Source: Methylobacterium sp. J-068 | GTDB lineage: Bacteria > Pseudomonadota > Alphaproteobacteria > Rhizobiales > Beijerinckiaceae | Direction of reading: 5' to 3' | NCBI RefSeq assembly: GCF_022829445.1 | Contig: NZ_JAKSXY010000031.1 | Coordinates: 34,031 to 98,030, forward strand | DNA: 64,000 bases | Part shown: piece by piece, positions 46,214 to 56,725 of the stretch | How positions within the stretch are numbered: position 1 is the stretch's first letter | Layout: every line of letters starts with the position of its first letter | Notes under the pieces: model-generated | The model's input: the letters and a program-made list of their open reading frames with translations, nothing else | Database searches by the model: none | Told to the model about the DNA's origin: nothing | Translations under genes and position numbers: made by a program

Positions 46214-49200
46214 TCAGCGGGTCCGCTTCAGCACGGCATAGGGCAGACGCGCGAACACCCGGCCGAGTTCGATCCGACCGTCCTCGGAGACGACGTCATC
46301 GCCGGTCACGAGATCGGTCCAGGCCGATCCGGGCGTGACCGTCAGCGTCGTGCCCGCGAACGGTTCGGCGGACCAGACCCCGTCCCCGACGAGGCCGGAG
46401 ACGAGGCGCGGGACCGCCACCACGAGATCGCCCTCCCCCGTCGTCGCATCGGAACGTGTGAATGCGATGACATGATCGGCCCTCCCACCCGTCGCCGGCA
46501 GCGCCTGATAGTCGGCATCGGCGTAGAAGCTCGGCCGCGCCGCGCGGTCGGCCAGCAGGCGCGTGAGGGTCGCCTGCTTCACGCGGCCATCCGTCCAGTG
46601 CGCCAGCAGATCGGCGGCGGGAACCCCCTCCTCCAGCGCGCGGGACAAGGCCGGATAATCCACCGGACGGCGGTTGTCGGGATCGACGAAGGAGAAGTCC
46701 CAGAACTCGGTGCCCTGGTAGGTGTCCGGCAGGCCCGGCAGCGTCACCTTGAGGACGGTCCGCCCGAGGCCGGCGATCATGCCGAGATGAGCGAGCCGCT
46801 TGGCGAACGGACGCAGCGTCGCCAGGAACTCCGAACCCGGAGCGATCAGCTTGGCGAAGAGCGCGTGGACGGCGCCCTCGTAGCCCTCGTCCACGTTGAC
46901 CCAGCTGGACCGGCGCTTGGATTCGCGCAGGGCCTTCTCCGCATAGGCGTCGAGCCGGTTGCGGAAATCCTCGATCGCGGCGGGCTCGTCACGCTCCAGC
47001 AGTTCCAGCGGCCACGCGCCGAGAATGGCCTGGAAGAACATCCACTGGTCGTTGGCGTCGGGCGCGGTCTCCTTCTCGACGAGGCCGAGATGGGGCTTCG
47101 TCAGGGCGGTCCAGGCCGCCCAGGCCTCGGCCCAGTCCTCCGGCATCTCCGAGAGGGCGAGCAGGCGCGAGCGGGCGTCCTCGCCACGCTTGGTGTCGTG
47201 CGTCGCCGTGGCGATCATCGCGTTCGGCCAGTCGCGGGCACGGGCCGCCTGGAGCGCGTGGAAATGCTCCGCGTCGATGCCGTACTCGCCGGGATCGCCG
47301 CCGACCTCGTTGAGGGCGAGGAGTTCGGCGAAGCGATAGAACAGCGTGTCCTCCAGGCTCTTGGCCATGACCGGGCCGGTGAGCTGCTGGAAGCGGCGGC
47401 GGAAGCGCAGGATCACCTCCGAGTCGGGGCGCCCCGAACCCGTCACATCGATGCGGCCGAGCATGGTGTCGGCGGCGAAGTCGTGCACCGAGCGGTCCGG
47501 CAGGGCGCTCCAGCGCTTGGCCTTCTTCACCGCCGTCTCGATGAGGCGGATGTCCTCGTCCTCGACGTCACTCTCATCGAGATCACCGGGCAGGTAGCTC
47601 CGGTAGGTCGGGAAGCGGGCGATGATCTCGATCAGCGCACGGCGGATGGCGTTGACCGAGAAGTCGCGGGTGCGCCGGTCGGCATCGGCCACCGCCTTGA
47701 GGTCGGAGGTCATCACCTCCAGTTCCGAGGCGAAGCTGATCTCCAGGATCTCGGCCTTGGCGGCACGGAGCATGAACTTGTAGGGCTCGTCGAACTGCGT
47801 CCGGCTCTCGTAGAGCGCGCGGATCTCGGCGCGCTTGCCCTGGTCGACGAGGATGCCGTCGAGCTGGTTGAGCACGTCGTAGCCCGTGGTGCCGGCCACG
47901 GGCCAGGGCCGCAGGCGCTCGCCCGGTTCGAGGATCTTCTCCACCACCACGTAGAAGCCCGGGCCGATCGCGGCCTGGAGCGCGCGGGCATAGCCGAGCG
48001 GGTCGGCCAGACCGTCGATGTGGTCGATGCGCAGGCCGTCGATGCGGCCCGCCTCGATGTGGCGGAAGATCGTCTCGTGCGAGCGCTGGAAGATGTCGGA
48101 TTGCTCGACGCGCAGGCCCGCGAGGCCGTTCACGTCGAAGAATCGACGGTAGTTGATGTCGCTCGCCGCGATCCGCCAATGGGCGAGGCGGTAGGATTGC
48201 TGCTCCAGCAGGCGGTGCAGTGGGCCGAAGCTGTCGGGGTGTCCCTTGGCCCCGTTCAGGAGTTTCAGCGTCCGTTCGATCGCCGCCGCGATGGCGGGCG
48301 AGGCTTCGACCGCCTCGACGAGCCGATCCTTCAACGTCTCGGCCTCGTCCGGGAAGGCGCGGCGGCGCTCCTCGTTCGTGTCCTCACCCATCAGGCGAAG
48401 GCGTTCGGAGATGCCGAGCACTTCGAGGGCCGCGGCATCCTCGATGTCGCCGAGGGCGGCGAGCGAACGGTTCAGGATGGTCGGGTATTGCAGCGGGCAG
48501 ATCGGGAATTCGTGCTCGTAGTGCCAGACGCTGAACGCGCCCTTCCGAGGATCGAACCGGAGTTCCAGCGTGCCCTTCTCCAGGGCCTCGCCGTAGCGGT
48601 CGCCGAGGAACGGCACCACCAGCTTGTTCTTGGCGCCGAGCCGCGACCAGTCGATGTCGAAGGCATGCGCCGAGGCGGAGAGTCCGCCCCATTCGAGCAC
48701 GGAGAGCCACCACGGATTGTCGGCGCCGCCGACCCCCATGTGGTTCGGCACGATGTCGAGGAGCAGCTTCAGCCCGGCCGCGTGCAGCGTCTCCGAGAAG
48801 CGGACGAAATCCTCCTCGCCCCCGAGTTCGGGGTTGATCGTCGAATGGTCGACGATGTCGTAGCCGTGGGTCGAACCCGGCCGCGCCTTCTGGATCGGCG
48901 AGGCGTAGACGTGGCTGATGCCGAGCTTGGCAAGGTACGGAACGATCTTTTCCGCGTCCGCGAAGGTGAAGTCCTTGTGGAATTGCAGGCGGTAGGTCGC
49001 GCGCGGGGGGGCCGAGGCGAGGCGGGCGGCGCCCGAACGCGGCCCGCGATCCTCGGCCGAGAGCGAGGCCGCCAGCTTGGCGAGCGGTCCGCCCGGCGCC
49101 GCGATGCTCTCGAGCGTGCGGTCGAGCTTGCGCCGCCAGTTCGGGTAGCCCTCCGTCGACCCCGGCACGTTGGCCTGGGACAATTCGGAGACCACGTCCT

Positions 49201-51115
49201 CGTACTGGACGGCGGTCAGCATCGAGGGGGCGCGGCCGAGATAGCGCGCGGCCGCCTCGAAGGGCGCGGCTTCCGGCACGTCGTAGCTCGGCAGCAACTG
49301 CTCGCCCGCGAGGGCTTCCGTCAGACGGGCGCGCTCGTCCACGCGCTCGCGCCGCTCGACCTCGGCCCGCTCGGAATCGTAGAGGCCGAGGGCCTGGCGC
49401 GTGTCGGTATCGACGCCGCGCCACCAGCCGACGAAGGTCGGCAGATCGTGGGTGGTGATGGCGGTCAGCGCGTCGCGCGGGTAGGCGGCGGGCGGCTTGA
49501 AGCGGGCGCCCTGCTCGCGCTCGAAGGCGAGGATGCGGTAACTCAGGATGCCGGCCTGCATCAGCGCGTCGGAGAATCCCTCCGGCGCGGTGCCGAGGTC
49601 CTCGGCGATGACGAGGCACTTGGCGCGGTGGCTCTCCAGGCGCAGCACCGCGAGCATCGGCTCGAAGGGCATCGCCACGTAGGCGCCCTCCCTGGCCGAG
49701 CGCCCCACCGGGATCAGGAACAGGCGCGCGAGCTGGAAGGCATGGTCGATCCGGATCGCGCCCGCATGGCGCATGTTGGCGACGACGAGGGCGCGGAAGG
49801 CCGCGAGGCCGTCGCGCTCCATCTCCAGCGGGTGGAAGGCCGGCAGACCCCAATCCTGGCCCTTGGGGGCCAGCAGATCCGGCGGCGCGCCGATGGAGAC
49901 GCCATTGGCGAAGCGCTCGGGGTGGGACCAGATCTCGGAGCCGCCGCGGTCGGCACCCACCGCGAGGTCGCGATAGAGGCCGAGGCGCATGCCCGTGGCG
50001 AGCGCCGTGTTCGAAGCGTCCTCCAGCTGGCGGTCGGCGAGGTATTGCAACCAGACGTGGTAGGTGACGGCCTCGGCATGGGACTCGGCGAAGGCGCGCA
50101 CGGCCGGCGTGCCGTTGCGGCGCATCTCCTCCGGCCAGTCGCCCAGCCACTGCGCGCCCTCGGCCTGATAATGTTCCGCCAGGGCCTCGAACGTGCCGTG
50201 CGCCTCCAGATCCTCGCCCCCGGCGGCCCGGAACGCGGCGAAGCCCGCGTCGGTCCCGTCGCGCGCCGCCGATTCCTGCCAGAGCGCACGCAGCACGGGC
50301 GAGAGCACGCCCCAGATGCCGGCGTGATCCACGAGCTTGGCTTCCCGCAGCACCACGACCCGATCGGCCATCGCGGCAAGGAGTGCCTCGGCCTTCGAGC
50401 CGATGAAGCCGGGCAGCACGCCCGGTTCGATGAACAGGATTTCGAGGAAAAGCCGCGAGGACGGCGAGTAGGGCGAGATCTTGGTACGATCGGTGGCGAA
50501 CAGCGCGTGGACCGGGCTGAGGCCGAGGAACGAGGCACCGCGCAGGCCCGCATCGTGCGCGGCCCGTCCGGCATCCGCATAGGAACCGATGCCGAGGTTG
50601 TCGGGCGAGCGCAGACCGTAGAGCTGGGCGGCCAGGCCCCAGTCGCGGGCGCCCTCGTCGGCGTAGGCGCGTGGGCGCCAGCAGCGATGCGGGGCCGAGA
50701 TCACCCAGGCCTCGGCCCGATGCTCGCCGAGCGTGGCGCTCAGGCGATGGTAGCCCGGCGTCAGCGGAGGCAGTTCGAAACTGTCGCCGGAGACCGCGAC
50801 GCGGCCCTCGCGGTGGTGACCGCGCTCGTCGGTCAACCGCCAGGACAGGGTGCCGGAGGGGTTCGCGAGCCGGATCGGCACCGTGACGGACCGGCGCGCC
50901 TCGGCCGGCAGCAGCGGCGGCACGAGGCCGCTACGCACGGCCGCCACCTCCGCGAGACTGGCGGCGATGTCGGCCTCCGACGCGGCGGGGAAACCGAGCG
51001 CGGCGATCATGCCCCGGCGGACGTCGAGATCGGTGTCCACGCGCTGCCCGAAGGCATCGGTGTAGCCGGGGGCGACGCCGAGAAGGTCGGCGAGGCGTTC
51101 GAGGTCGCGGCTCAT
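46214..51115 (-). CDS. 4-alpha-glucanotransferase / malto-oligosyltrehalose synthase fusion
   Basis: A 1633-residue fusion of two complete enzymes. Residues 1-672 are MalQ (GH77), which disproportionates malto-oligosaccharides; D457 (AIRIDHAFQLAR), E505 (VIAEDLGTAPE) and D557 (TTHDLPTFVGWW) form the active site. Residues about 704-1633 are TreY (GH13_26), which converts the reducing end of a malto-oligosaccharide to a trehalosyl unit; D1031 (GLRIDHIDGLADP), E1059 (VVVEKILEPGE) and D1307 (TATHDTKRGED) fit. The linker is about 30 residues, rich in Ala and Pro. I chose the ATG at 51115, which overlaps the treZ stop by one base (TGATG); a GTG at 51118 is possible. MalQ could regenerate chains too short for TreY. 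Confidence 0.95.
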   Translation of the reverse strand: MSRDLERLADLLGVAPGYTDAFGQRVDTDLDVRRGMIAALGFPAASEADIAASLAEVAAVRSGLVPPLLPAEARRSVTVPIRLANPSGTLSWRLTDERGHHREGRVAVSGDSFELPPLTPGYHRLSATLGEHRAEAWVISAPHRCWRPRAYADEGARDWGLAAQLYGLRSPDNLGIGSYADAGRAAHDAGLRGASFLGLSPVHALFATDRTKISPYSPSSRLFLEILFIEPGVLPGFIGSKAEALLAAMADRVVVLREAKLVDHAGIWGVLSPVLRALWQESAARDGTDAGFAAFRAAGGEDLEAHGTFEALAEHYQAEGAQWLGDWPEEMRRNGTPAVRAFAESHAEAVTYHVWLQYLADRQLEDASNTALATGMRLGLYRDLAVGADRGGSEIWSHPERFANGVSIGAPPDLLAPKGQDWGLPAFHPLEMERDGLAAFRALVVANMRHAGAIRIDHAFQLARLFLIPVGRSAREGAYVAMPFEPMLAVLRLESHRAKCLVIAEDLGTAPEGFSDALMQAGILSYRILAFEREQGARFKPPAAYPRDALTAITTHDLPTFVGWWRGVDTDTRQALGLYDSERAEVERRERVDERARLTEALAGEQLLPSYDVPEAAPFEAAARYLGRAPSMLTAVQYEDVVSELSQANVPGSTEGYPNWRRKLDRTLESIAAPGGPLAKLAASLSAEDRGPRSGAARLASAPPRATYRLQFHKDFTFADAEKIVPYLAKLGISHVYASPIQKARPGSTHGYDIVDHSTINPELGGEEDFVRFSETLHAAGLKLLLDIVPNHMGVGGADNPWWLSVLEWGGLSASAHAFDIDWSRLGAKNKLVVPFLGDRYGEALEKGTLELRFDPRKGAFSVWHYEHEFPICPLQYPTILNRSLAALGDIEDAAALEVLGISERLRLMGEDTNEERRRAFPDEAETLKDRLVEAVEASPAIAAAIERTLKLLNGAKGHPDSFGPLHRLLEQQSYRLAHWRIAASDINYRRFFDVNGLAGLRVEQSDIFQRSHETIFRHIEAGRIDGLRIDHIDGLADPLGYARALQAAIGPGFYVVVEKILEPGERLRPWPVAGTTGYDVLNQLDGILVDQGKRAEIRALYESRTQFDEPYKFMLRAAKAEILEISFASELEVMTSDLKAVADADRRTRDFSVNAIRRALIEIIARFPTYRSYLPGDLDESDVEDEDIRLIETAVKKAKRWSALPDRSVHDFAADTMLGRIDVTGSGRPDSEVILRFRRRFQQLTGPVMAKSLEDTLFYRFAELLALNEVGGDPGEYGIDAEHFHALQAARARDWPNAMIATATHDTKRGEDARSRLLALSEMPEDWAEAWAAWTALTKPHLGLVEKETAPDANDQWMFFQAILGAWPLELLERDEPAAIEDFRNRLDAYAEKALRESKRRSSWVNVDEGYEGAVHALFAKLIAPGSEFLATLRPFAKRLAHLGMIAGLGRTVLKVTLPGLPDTYQGTEFWDFSFVDPDNRRPVDYPALSRALEEGVPAADLLAHWTDGRVKQATLTRLLADRAARPSFYADADYQALPATGGRADHVIAFTRSDATTGEGDLVVAVPRLVSGLVGDGVWSAEPFAGTTLTVTPGSAWTDLVTGDDVVSEDGRIELGRVFARLPYAVLKRTR

Positions 51116-52917
51116 CACTTCACACCCGTCAGGAAGACGCCCGTCCAGGACGGGAGTTCGATCGATGCATCACCCGATCCGCTCGACCAGATGACCTGGG
51201 CCCCGTCTCGCGCGACGGTGAACGCCTCCGTGCCCACATTGGCGACGAAGCGGAGCCAGCCGCCCGCGTAGGTCCAGGTGCAATCCACCACGTCGGGGCG
51301 CGGCAGGGTCGCCTCGGCGCCGAGGTAGCGGGTCTTCGTCAGCGGCACGATCGTCTGGTGCCGGATCTGGAGGAGGTTGCGCGTGTCCGCCAGCACCGAC
51401 CGGTGCGGCGGCGCGGCGCGCTCGGCCCAGTCGATGCGCGAATCCGTGAAGGTCCGTGCCTCCGTCGGGTCCGGGATCACCGAGGTGTCGTCGGCGAAGG
51501 CCGCGAAGCTCTTGAACTCGCGGCGACGGCCCTCGCGCACCGCCGTGTTCAGCGCCTCGTCGGGCGCGAAATCCACGAAGAACAGGAAGGGCGCGGAGGC
51601 AGACCACTCCTCGCCCATCCAGAGCATCGGGATCTGCGGGCTGAGGAGGAGGCCCGCGCGGGCGAGCGCCAGCTTCCCGGGGTCGCACAACGCGCTCAGG
51701 CGCTCGCCCAGTGCTCGGTTACCGACCTGATCGTGGTTCTGCAGGAAGGTGACGAAGGCCGAGGGCGGCAGATGGGCCGAGGACTCGCCGCGCGGGTGGT
51801 TGTCGAGGGTCGGGAAGGGCTCGCCCTGGTAGGCGAAGCCCTCGGACAGGCAGCGGGCCAGATGCGCGACCGGCTTGTCGGCGAAGCTCGCGTAGTAGCC
51901 CGCATCCTCGCCGGTCAGCAGCACGTGCCAGCAATGATGGAGGTCGTCCGCCCATTGCGCGTTGTGCTGGATCGCGTGGCCCTGCGCGTCGCGCTCCAGC
52001 CAGCGGGCCTGGTTGGCCTCGTTCTCGAGCACGAGGTGGATGTGGCGCCCCGGAAGCCGCGCCCGGACCGTCTCGGCCAGTTCCCCGAGGAAGTGGCGCT
52101 TGGAATCGTCCAGGATCGCGTGGACCGCGTCGAAGCGGATGCCGTCGAAGTGGTATTCCTCCAGCCAGTAGAGCGCGTTCTCGATGAAGTAGTCGCGCAC
52201 CACGGGGCCGCTGGTCTCGCCGTCGAAGTTGATGCCCGCCCCCCACGGCGTCTGATGCCGCTCGGTGAAGAAGGTCTTGGCGTAGGCGTTGAGGTAGTTC
52301 CCGGCCGGGCCGAAATGGTTGTAGACGGCGTCGAGGAACACCATCAGCCCGAGGCCGTGCGCCGTGTCGATCAGGTGCTTCAGCGCATCGGGCCGACCGT
52401 AGACGCCGTCGGGCGCGTAGGGCAGCACACCGTCGTAGCCCCAGTTGCGCGTGCCCTTGAAGTCCGCGAGCGGCAGCAACTCGATCGCGGTGACGCCGAG
52501 GTCGCGCAGGTCCTCGAGCTTGGCTTCCAGCGCGGCGTAGGTGCCCTCCGGCGTCGCGGTGCCGACGTGGAGTTCGTAGAGCACCACCTCTTCCCAGGGC
52601 CGGCCCGTCCAGTCCTGGTCGCCCCAATCATAGGCGCGCGGGTCGATCACCTCGCTGAGACCCGAAACGTCGTCCGGCTGGAAGCGGGAGGCGGGATCGG
52701 GGACCACGAGGTCGCCGTCGATGCGATAGCCGTAGCGCGCACCACCGCGCACGCCCGGAACGGTGACCCGGCGCCAGCCCTCGCCGGCGTCGGGGATCGG
52801 ATGGTCCGCCCCGTCGAGAACCAGGGTGACCTCCTGGGCGGTCGGCGCCCAGAGGGCGAAACGAACCCCGTCCTTCACCACTTCGCTGCCGAAGGCCATG
52901 CTATGGGCGCGCCGCAT
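51115..52917 (-). CDS. treZ: malto-oligosyltrehalose trehalohydrolase
   Basis: A 600-residue GH13_10 enzyme that cuts trehalose from malto-oligosyltrehalose, the second step of the TreY-TreZ pathway. An N-terminal CBM48-like domain (about residues 10-90) precedes the barrel. Catalytic candidates are D263 (GIRFDAVHAI), E298 (HLVLENEANQ) and the Asp of LQNHDQVGNRA near residue 398. I chose the ATG at 52917, which gives MRRAHSMAFG; an upstream in-frame start at 52974 adds 19 unlike residues, and an ATG at 52899 would remove six. It is translationally coupled to the malQ-treY gene. Confidence 0.94.
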   Translation of the reverse strand: MRRAHSMAFGSEVVKDGVRFALWAPTAQEVTLVLDGADHPIPDAGEGWRRVTVPGVRGGARYGYRIDGDLVVPDPASRFQPDDVSGLSEVIDPRAYDWGDQDWTGRPWEEVVLYELHVGTATPEGTYAALEAKLEDLRDLGVTAIELLPLADFKGTRNWGYDGVLPYAPDGVYGRPDALKHLIDTAHGLGLMVFLDAVYNHFGPAGNYLNAYAKTFFTERHQTPWGAGINFDGETSGPVVRDYFIENALYWLEEYHFDGIRFDAVHAILDDSKRHFLGELAETVRARLPGRHIHLVLENEANQARWLERDAQGHAIQHNAQWADDLHHCWHVLLTGEDAGYYASFADKPVAHLARCLSEGFAYQGEPFPTLDNHPRGESSAHLPPSAFVTFLQNHDQVGNRALGERLSALCDPGKLALARAGLLLSPQIPMLWMGEEWSASAPFLFFVDFAPDEALNTAVREGRRREFKSFAAFADDTSVIPDPTEARTFTDSRIDWAERAAPPHRSVLADTRNLLQIRHQTIVPLTKTRYLGAEATLPRPDVVDCTWTYAGGWLRFVANVGTEAFTVARDGAQVIWSSGSGDASIELPSWTGVFLTGVK

Positions 52918-53135
52918 CAGGCCACCATCTTCCGTGTCTCGAGTTCGCGAGGGTATCGTGAGCGTCCGCCGCACCTTCCAGAAACCCGCGCGCCGGCCGT
53001 TGTTCCCTGGACCGTCAGCGTCGAGGTAAGGCGTGGCACGGCGGCGACAACCGCTCCGCGCGAGAGTTTTGTGCAGCGCACGGAGGAGCGTGGGCGTTCA
53101 ACGCGCCGATGGCCGGATCGTTCGGCTTACCCTCT

Positions 53136-55235
53136 TCAGCGCGCGTAGGCGGAGGCCGGCCGGGCGCGCAGGACGTAGACCGCGCGCGCATCGAGGCGCA
53201 CGCCGGCACCGGCCGGGAACAAGGCCTGCCCGGCCGGAATCGCGCCGGTCGGCTTGGTGGTGTCGAAGATCAGGGTCCAGGGGCCGCCGATCACGGGCGC
53301 CAGGGTGAAGTCGCAAGGGTTGTCGGCCGCGTTCACCAGGATCAGGAGGCGGTCGGCCTGGGGCAGGTCGTTGCCGATCTGCATGCCGAAGGCTTGCCGG
53401 TCCCCGTCGCCCCAATCACCGTCCGCCATCTCGGTGCCGCCGGGCGCCAGCCAATGCACGTCGCGCAAAGGGCCCCCGTCCACGAAGGCGCCGGTGAGGT
53501 AATCGCGCCGGCGCAGGGCGGGCTGCTCACGCCGGAGGCGCGTCAGGTTGCCGACGAAGGTCGTGAGGCTGGGATCGGGGTCCGACTCCCAATCCATCCA
53601 GCTCGTGGCGTTGTCCTGCGCGTAGGCGTTGTTGTTGCCGCCCTGGCTGCGCGAGCGCTCGTCGCCCATGAGCAGCATGGGCACACCCTGGGACAGGAAC
53701 ACCGTGGCGAGGAGGTTGCGCTTATGCCTCGCCCTGAGGCCCAGGATCGCGGGATCGTCCGTTTCGCCCTCGACCCCGTGATTGCACGACAGGTTGTGGC
53801 CATGGCCGTCCCGGTTGTCCTCGCCGTTGGCGAGGTTGTGCTTCTCCTCGTAAGCGGTGACGTCGGCGAGGGTGAAGCCGTCATGCGAGGCCGCGAAGTT
53901 GATGCTGGAGAGCGGCCAGCGGCCCGAGGCGGCGAAGATCTCGCGCGATCCGGAGAGGCCCTGGGTCACCTTGGCGAGCGTCCCGCGATCGCCGCGCCAG
54001 AACCCCCGGATGCTGTCGCGGAACTGGTCGTTCCACTCGCTCCAGCCACGCGGATAGCCGCCGAGCTGGTAGCCGCCGGCCCCGATGTCCCAGGGCTCGG
54101 CGATCATCTTGACGTGCGCGAGCACGGGGTCCTGCGCCACGGCCTGGAAGAACGCGGATTTCGGACTGAAATCGTGCGGATTCCGGCCGAGGCTGCTCGC
54201 GAGGTCGAAGCGGAAGCCCGCGACGCCGTAGGCCTTCACCCAGTGGCGCAGGGAATCGAGCACCATCTGCATCACGCGAGGATGGTCGAGATCAAGGGTG
54301 TTGCCGCAGCCGGTGCAGTCCATCTCCCGGCGCGGATCGGCCGGGTCGAGCTTGTAGTAGCTCGCGTTGTCGATGCCCCGGAACGAGAGGGTCGGTCCGG
54401 TGTGGTCGGCCTCCGCCGTGTGATTGTAGACGACGTCGAGGATCACCTCGATCTCGGCGGCCGCGAGTTCGCGGATCGCCGCGCGCAGGCCGCCGATACC
54501 GGCCGGGCCGCGATAGCGCGGATCGGCGGCGAAGTAGTTCAGCGGCGAGTAGCCCCAGAAATTCACCAGACCCTTTTCGACAAGGAAGCGGTCGTCGGCG
54601 AAGGATTGGATCGGCAGCAGCTCGATCGCGGTGACGCCGAGCTTCAACAGGTGCTCGATGATCGCCGGGTGGGCCAGAGCCGCGTAGGTGCCGCGCGCCG
54701 CCTCGGGCACGTCCGGATGGGTCTGCGTCAACGCCTTCACGTGCGCTTCGTAGATCACCGTCTGGGAGAGGGGACGGCGCACCGGGCTGACGGCGAGGTC
54801 GGGCAGTTCCGGCGGCGTGACCACGCCGCGGGGCATGAAGGCGGCGCTGTCGCGCCGGTCGATCTGGTCCTCGCGCTGGAGGCCCCGACGATGGCCGTAG
54901 AGGGAATCGTGCCAGCGGATGCGGCCCTGAATGTCGCGGGCATACGGGTCGAGCAGCAATTTGGCCGGGTTGAAGCGATGGCCATGCGCCGGGTCCCAGG
55001 GGCCGTGGACCCGGTAGCCGTAGAGCTGGCCCGGGAACACGCCGCGCAGGTAGCCGTGCCAGACGTCGTCGGTGCGGCAGGGCAGCCGGATGCGTCGGGT
55101 CTCCTGGCGCTCGCCGGGGGCGAACAGGCAGAGGTCGACGGCCGTGGCGTTCTGCGAGAACAGCGCGAAGTTCACGCCGCGGCCGTCGAAATGCGCGCCG
55201 AAGGGTGCCGGGACGCCGTCCTCGACGCCGATCAT
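53136..55235 (-). CDS. glgX: glycogen debranching enzyme (isoamylase type)
   Basis: A 699-residue GH13_11 debranching enzyme that hydrolyses alpha-1,6 branches of glycogen after phosphorylase trimming, releasing linear malto-oligosaccharides that TreY/TreZ can use. A CBM48 domain (about residues 8-100) precedes the barrel, and D344 (GFRFDLASSLG), E380 (MIAEPWDIG) and the Asp of AASHDGFTLAD form the catalytic set. YNHTAEADHTGPTLSFRGIDN is a GlgX/isoamylase signature. The start is uncertain: ATG at 55235 or a TTG six codons upstream at 55253; neither has a strong ribosome binding site. It begins 68 bases after otsA ends. Confidence 0.93.
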   Translation of the reverse strand: MIGVEDGVPAPFGAHFDGRGVNFALFSQNATAVDLCLFAPGERQETRRIRLPCRTDDVWHGYLRGVFPGQLYGYRVHGPWDPAHGHRFNPAKLLLDPYARDIQGRIRWHDSLYGHRRGLQREDQIDRRDSAAFMPRGVVTPPELPDLAVSPVRRPLSQTVIYEAHVKALTQTHPDVPEAARGTYAALAHPAIIEHLLKLGVTAIELLPIQSFADDRFLVEKGLVNFWGYSPLNYFAADPRYRGPAGIGGLRAAIRELAAAEIEVILDVVYNHTAEADHTGPTLSFRGIDNASYYKLDPADPRREMDCTGCGNTLDLDHPRVMQMVLDSLRHWVKAYGVAGFRFDLASSLGRNPHDFSPKSAFFQAVAQDPVLAHVKMIAEPWDIGAGGYQLGGYPRGWSEWNDQFRDSIRGFWRGDRGTLAKVTQGLSGSREIFAASGRWPLSSINFAASHDGFTLADVTAYEEKHNLANGEDNRDGHGHNLSCNHGVEGETDDPAILGLRARHKRNLLATVFLSQGVPMLLMGDERSRSQGGNNNAYAQDNATSWMDWESDPDPSLTTFVGNLTRLRREQPALRRRDYLTGAFVDGGPLRDVHWLAPGGTEMADGDWGDGDRQAFGMQIGNDLPQADRLLILVNAADNPCDFTLAPVIGGPWTLIFDTTKPTGAIPAGQALFPAGAGVRLDARAVYVLRARPASAYAR

Positions 55236-55303
55236 GTGGTCCGATGCGATCAAGAGGCTTGTGCCGTTCCGGGTTCTGAGCGCCGTGGAACGACGCGAGG
55301 CAA

Positions 55304-56725
55304 CTATTCCGCAGCGGCTGCGGCGCGGGGCGGCTCACGCTCGATCGTGCGGAAATTCTCGAGTTCCGTCATGAAGTTGCGCGCCCACCAGTCGACATCC
55401 TCGCGCGTCATGCGCTCGACCATCGGCTTCCAGCGCTCCAGACGCTCGCCGCGCGGCATGTAGAGTGCCGTCCGGATCGCCTCGGCCACCTCGAACCGGT
55501 CGTAGGGGTTGACCAGCAGCGCCTCAGGCAATTGCCGCGCCGCGCCCGCGAACTTCGAGAGCACGAGCACGCCCGGATCCTCGTCGGACTGCGCCACGAC
55601 GTATTCCTTGGCGACGAGGTTCATGCCGTCGCGCATCGGCGTGACGAGGCCGACGCGCGCGGCGCGGTAGAGGCCCGCCAGGACCGGGCGCGGATAGGCC
55701 TTGGTGACGTACTGGATCGGCGTCCAGTTCGGCTCGCCGAGGGTCCCGTTGATGTGGCCCACGGTCTCGTTCACCTCGCGGCTGAGCTCCTCGTATTCGG
55801 GGACCTCGGTGCGCGATTTCGGGGTGATCTGGATGTAGACGACGTTGCCGCGCTGGTCGGGATTCGAGGCGAAGAAGCGCTCCACCGCCTCCATGCGCTC
55901 GGGGACGCCCTTCGAGTAGTCGAGCCGGTCGACGCCGATGAGAAGCTTGCGCGTGCGCAGTCCCGCCATGGTCTCGCGTACGATGCGGTTCGAGCCCGCG
56001 TTCTCCGCCGCCTCCTTGAAGCCTGCGACGTCGATCCCGATCGGGAAGCTGCGGATGCGGGTGCGGCGGCCATCGACCATCAGCGAGCCGCCGCCGAGGG
56101 GGATCGCGCGCAACTCGTCGATGAGGTTGCGGGTGAGGTTGTGGACGTCCGGGTCGGTCTGGAGACCGATCAGGTCGTAATCCGCGATGCCGCGCAGGAG
56201 GTCGTTGCTGGCCGGCAGGGTGTTGAACACGTCGGCCGCCGGCCACGGGATGTGGTGGAAATAACCGATCGGGTTCGCGATGCCGAGGCCGCGCAGCTCC
56301 GATGCCAGGGGCAGCAGATGGTAGTCGTGAACCCAGATGATGTCGTCGGGCTCGACGAGATTCGCCAGGGCGCGGGCGAAGATGCGGTTGACGCGCTGAT
56401 ACCCGGCATAGTCGGAGCGCGAGAAGGCCCCCAGACCGAGCCGGTAATGCATGATCGGCCAGAGCGCGCGGTTGGCGAACCCGCTGTAATATTCCCGGTG
56501 ATCCTGCGGTGACAGATCGACGACGGCGTAACTGACCCGGCCCCGATCGATCAATGTCGGCTCGGTCGAGGGGTCTTCGACGACGTTTCCGCTCCAGCCG
56601 AACCAGAGCCCCTCGTAGGCGGTGAACGCTTCCTTGACCGCGACGGCAAGCCCGCCTGCCGCGACGGCCTTGCCCCCTTCCTCAGGGATAGCAACGCGGT
56701 TCGATACGATGACGAGACGTGCCAC
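55304..56725 (-). CDS. otsA: trehalose-6-phosphate synthase
   Basis: A 473-residue GT20 enzyme that makes trehalose-6-phosphate from UDP-glucose (or another NDP-glucose) and glucose-6-phosphate. The N-terminal [11 protein letters not shown] and the following GGLAVAV region, [14 protein letters not shown] and the C-terminal [16 protein letters not shown] match the family. I chose the GTG at 56725 so that the protein starts VARLVIVSN as in relatives, with GGAG about nine bases upstream; a second GTG at 56746 is in frame. No otsB phosphatase gene is next to it or elsewhere in the window. It is the first gene of the seven-gene minus-strand block. Confidence 0.95.
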   Translation of the reverse strand: MARLVIVSNRVAIPEEGGKAVAAGGLAVAVKEAFTAYEGLWFGWSGNVVEDPSTEPTLIDRGRVSYAVVDLSPQDHREYYSGFANRALWPIMHYRLGLGAFSRSDYAGYQRVNRIFARALANLVEPDDIIWVHDYHLLPLASELRGLGIANPIGYFHHIPWPAADVFNTLPASNDLLRGIADYDLIGLQTDPDVHNLTRNLIDELRAIPLGGGSLMVDGRRTRIRSFPIGIDVAGFKEAAENAGSNRIVRETMAGLRTRKLLIGVDRLDYSKGVPERMEAVERFFASNPDQRGNVVYIQITPKSRTEVPEYEELSREVNETVGHINGTLGEPNWTPIQYVTKAYPRPVLAGLYRAARVGLVTPMRDGMNLVAKEYVVAQSDEDPGVLVLSKFAGAARQLPEALLVNPYDRFEVAEAIRTALYMPRGERLERWKPMVERMTREDVDWWARNFMTELENFRTIEREPPRAAAAAE

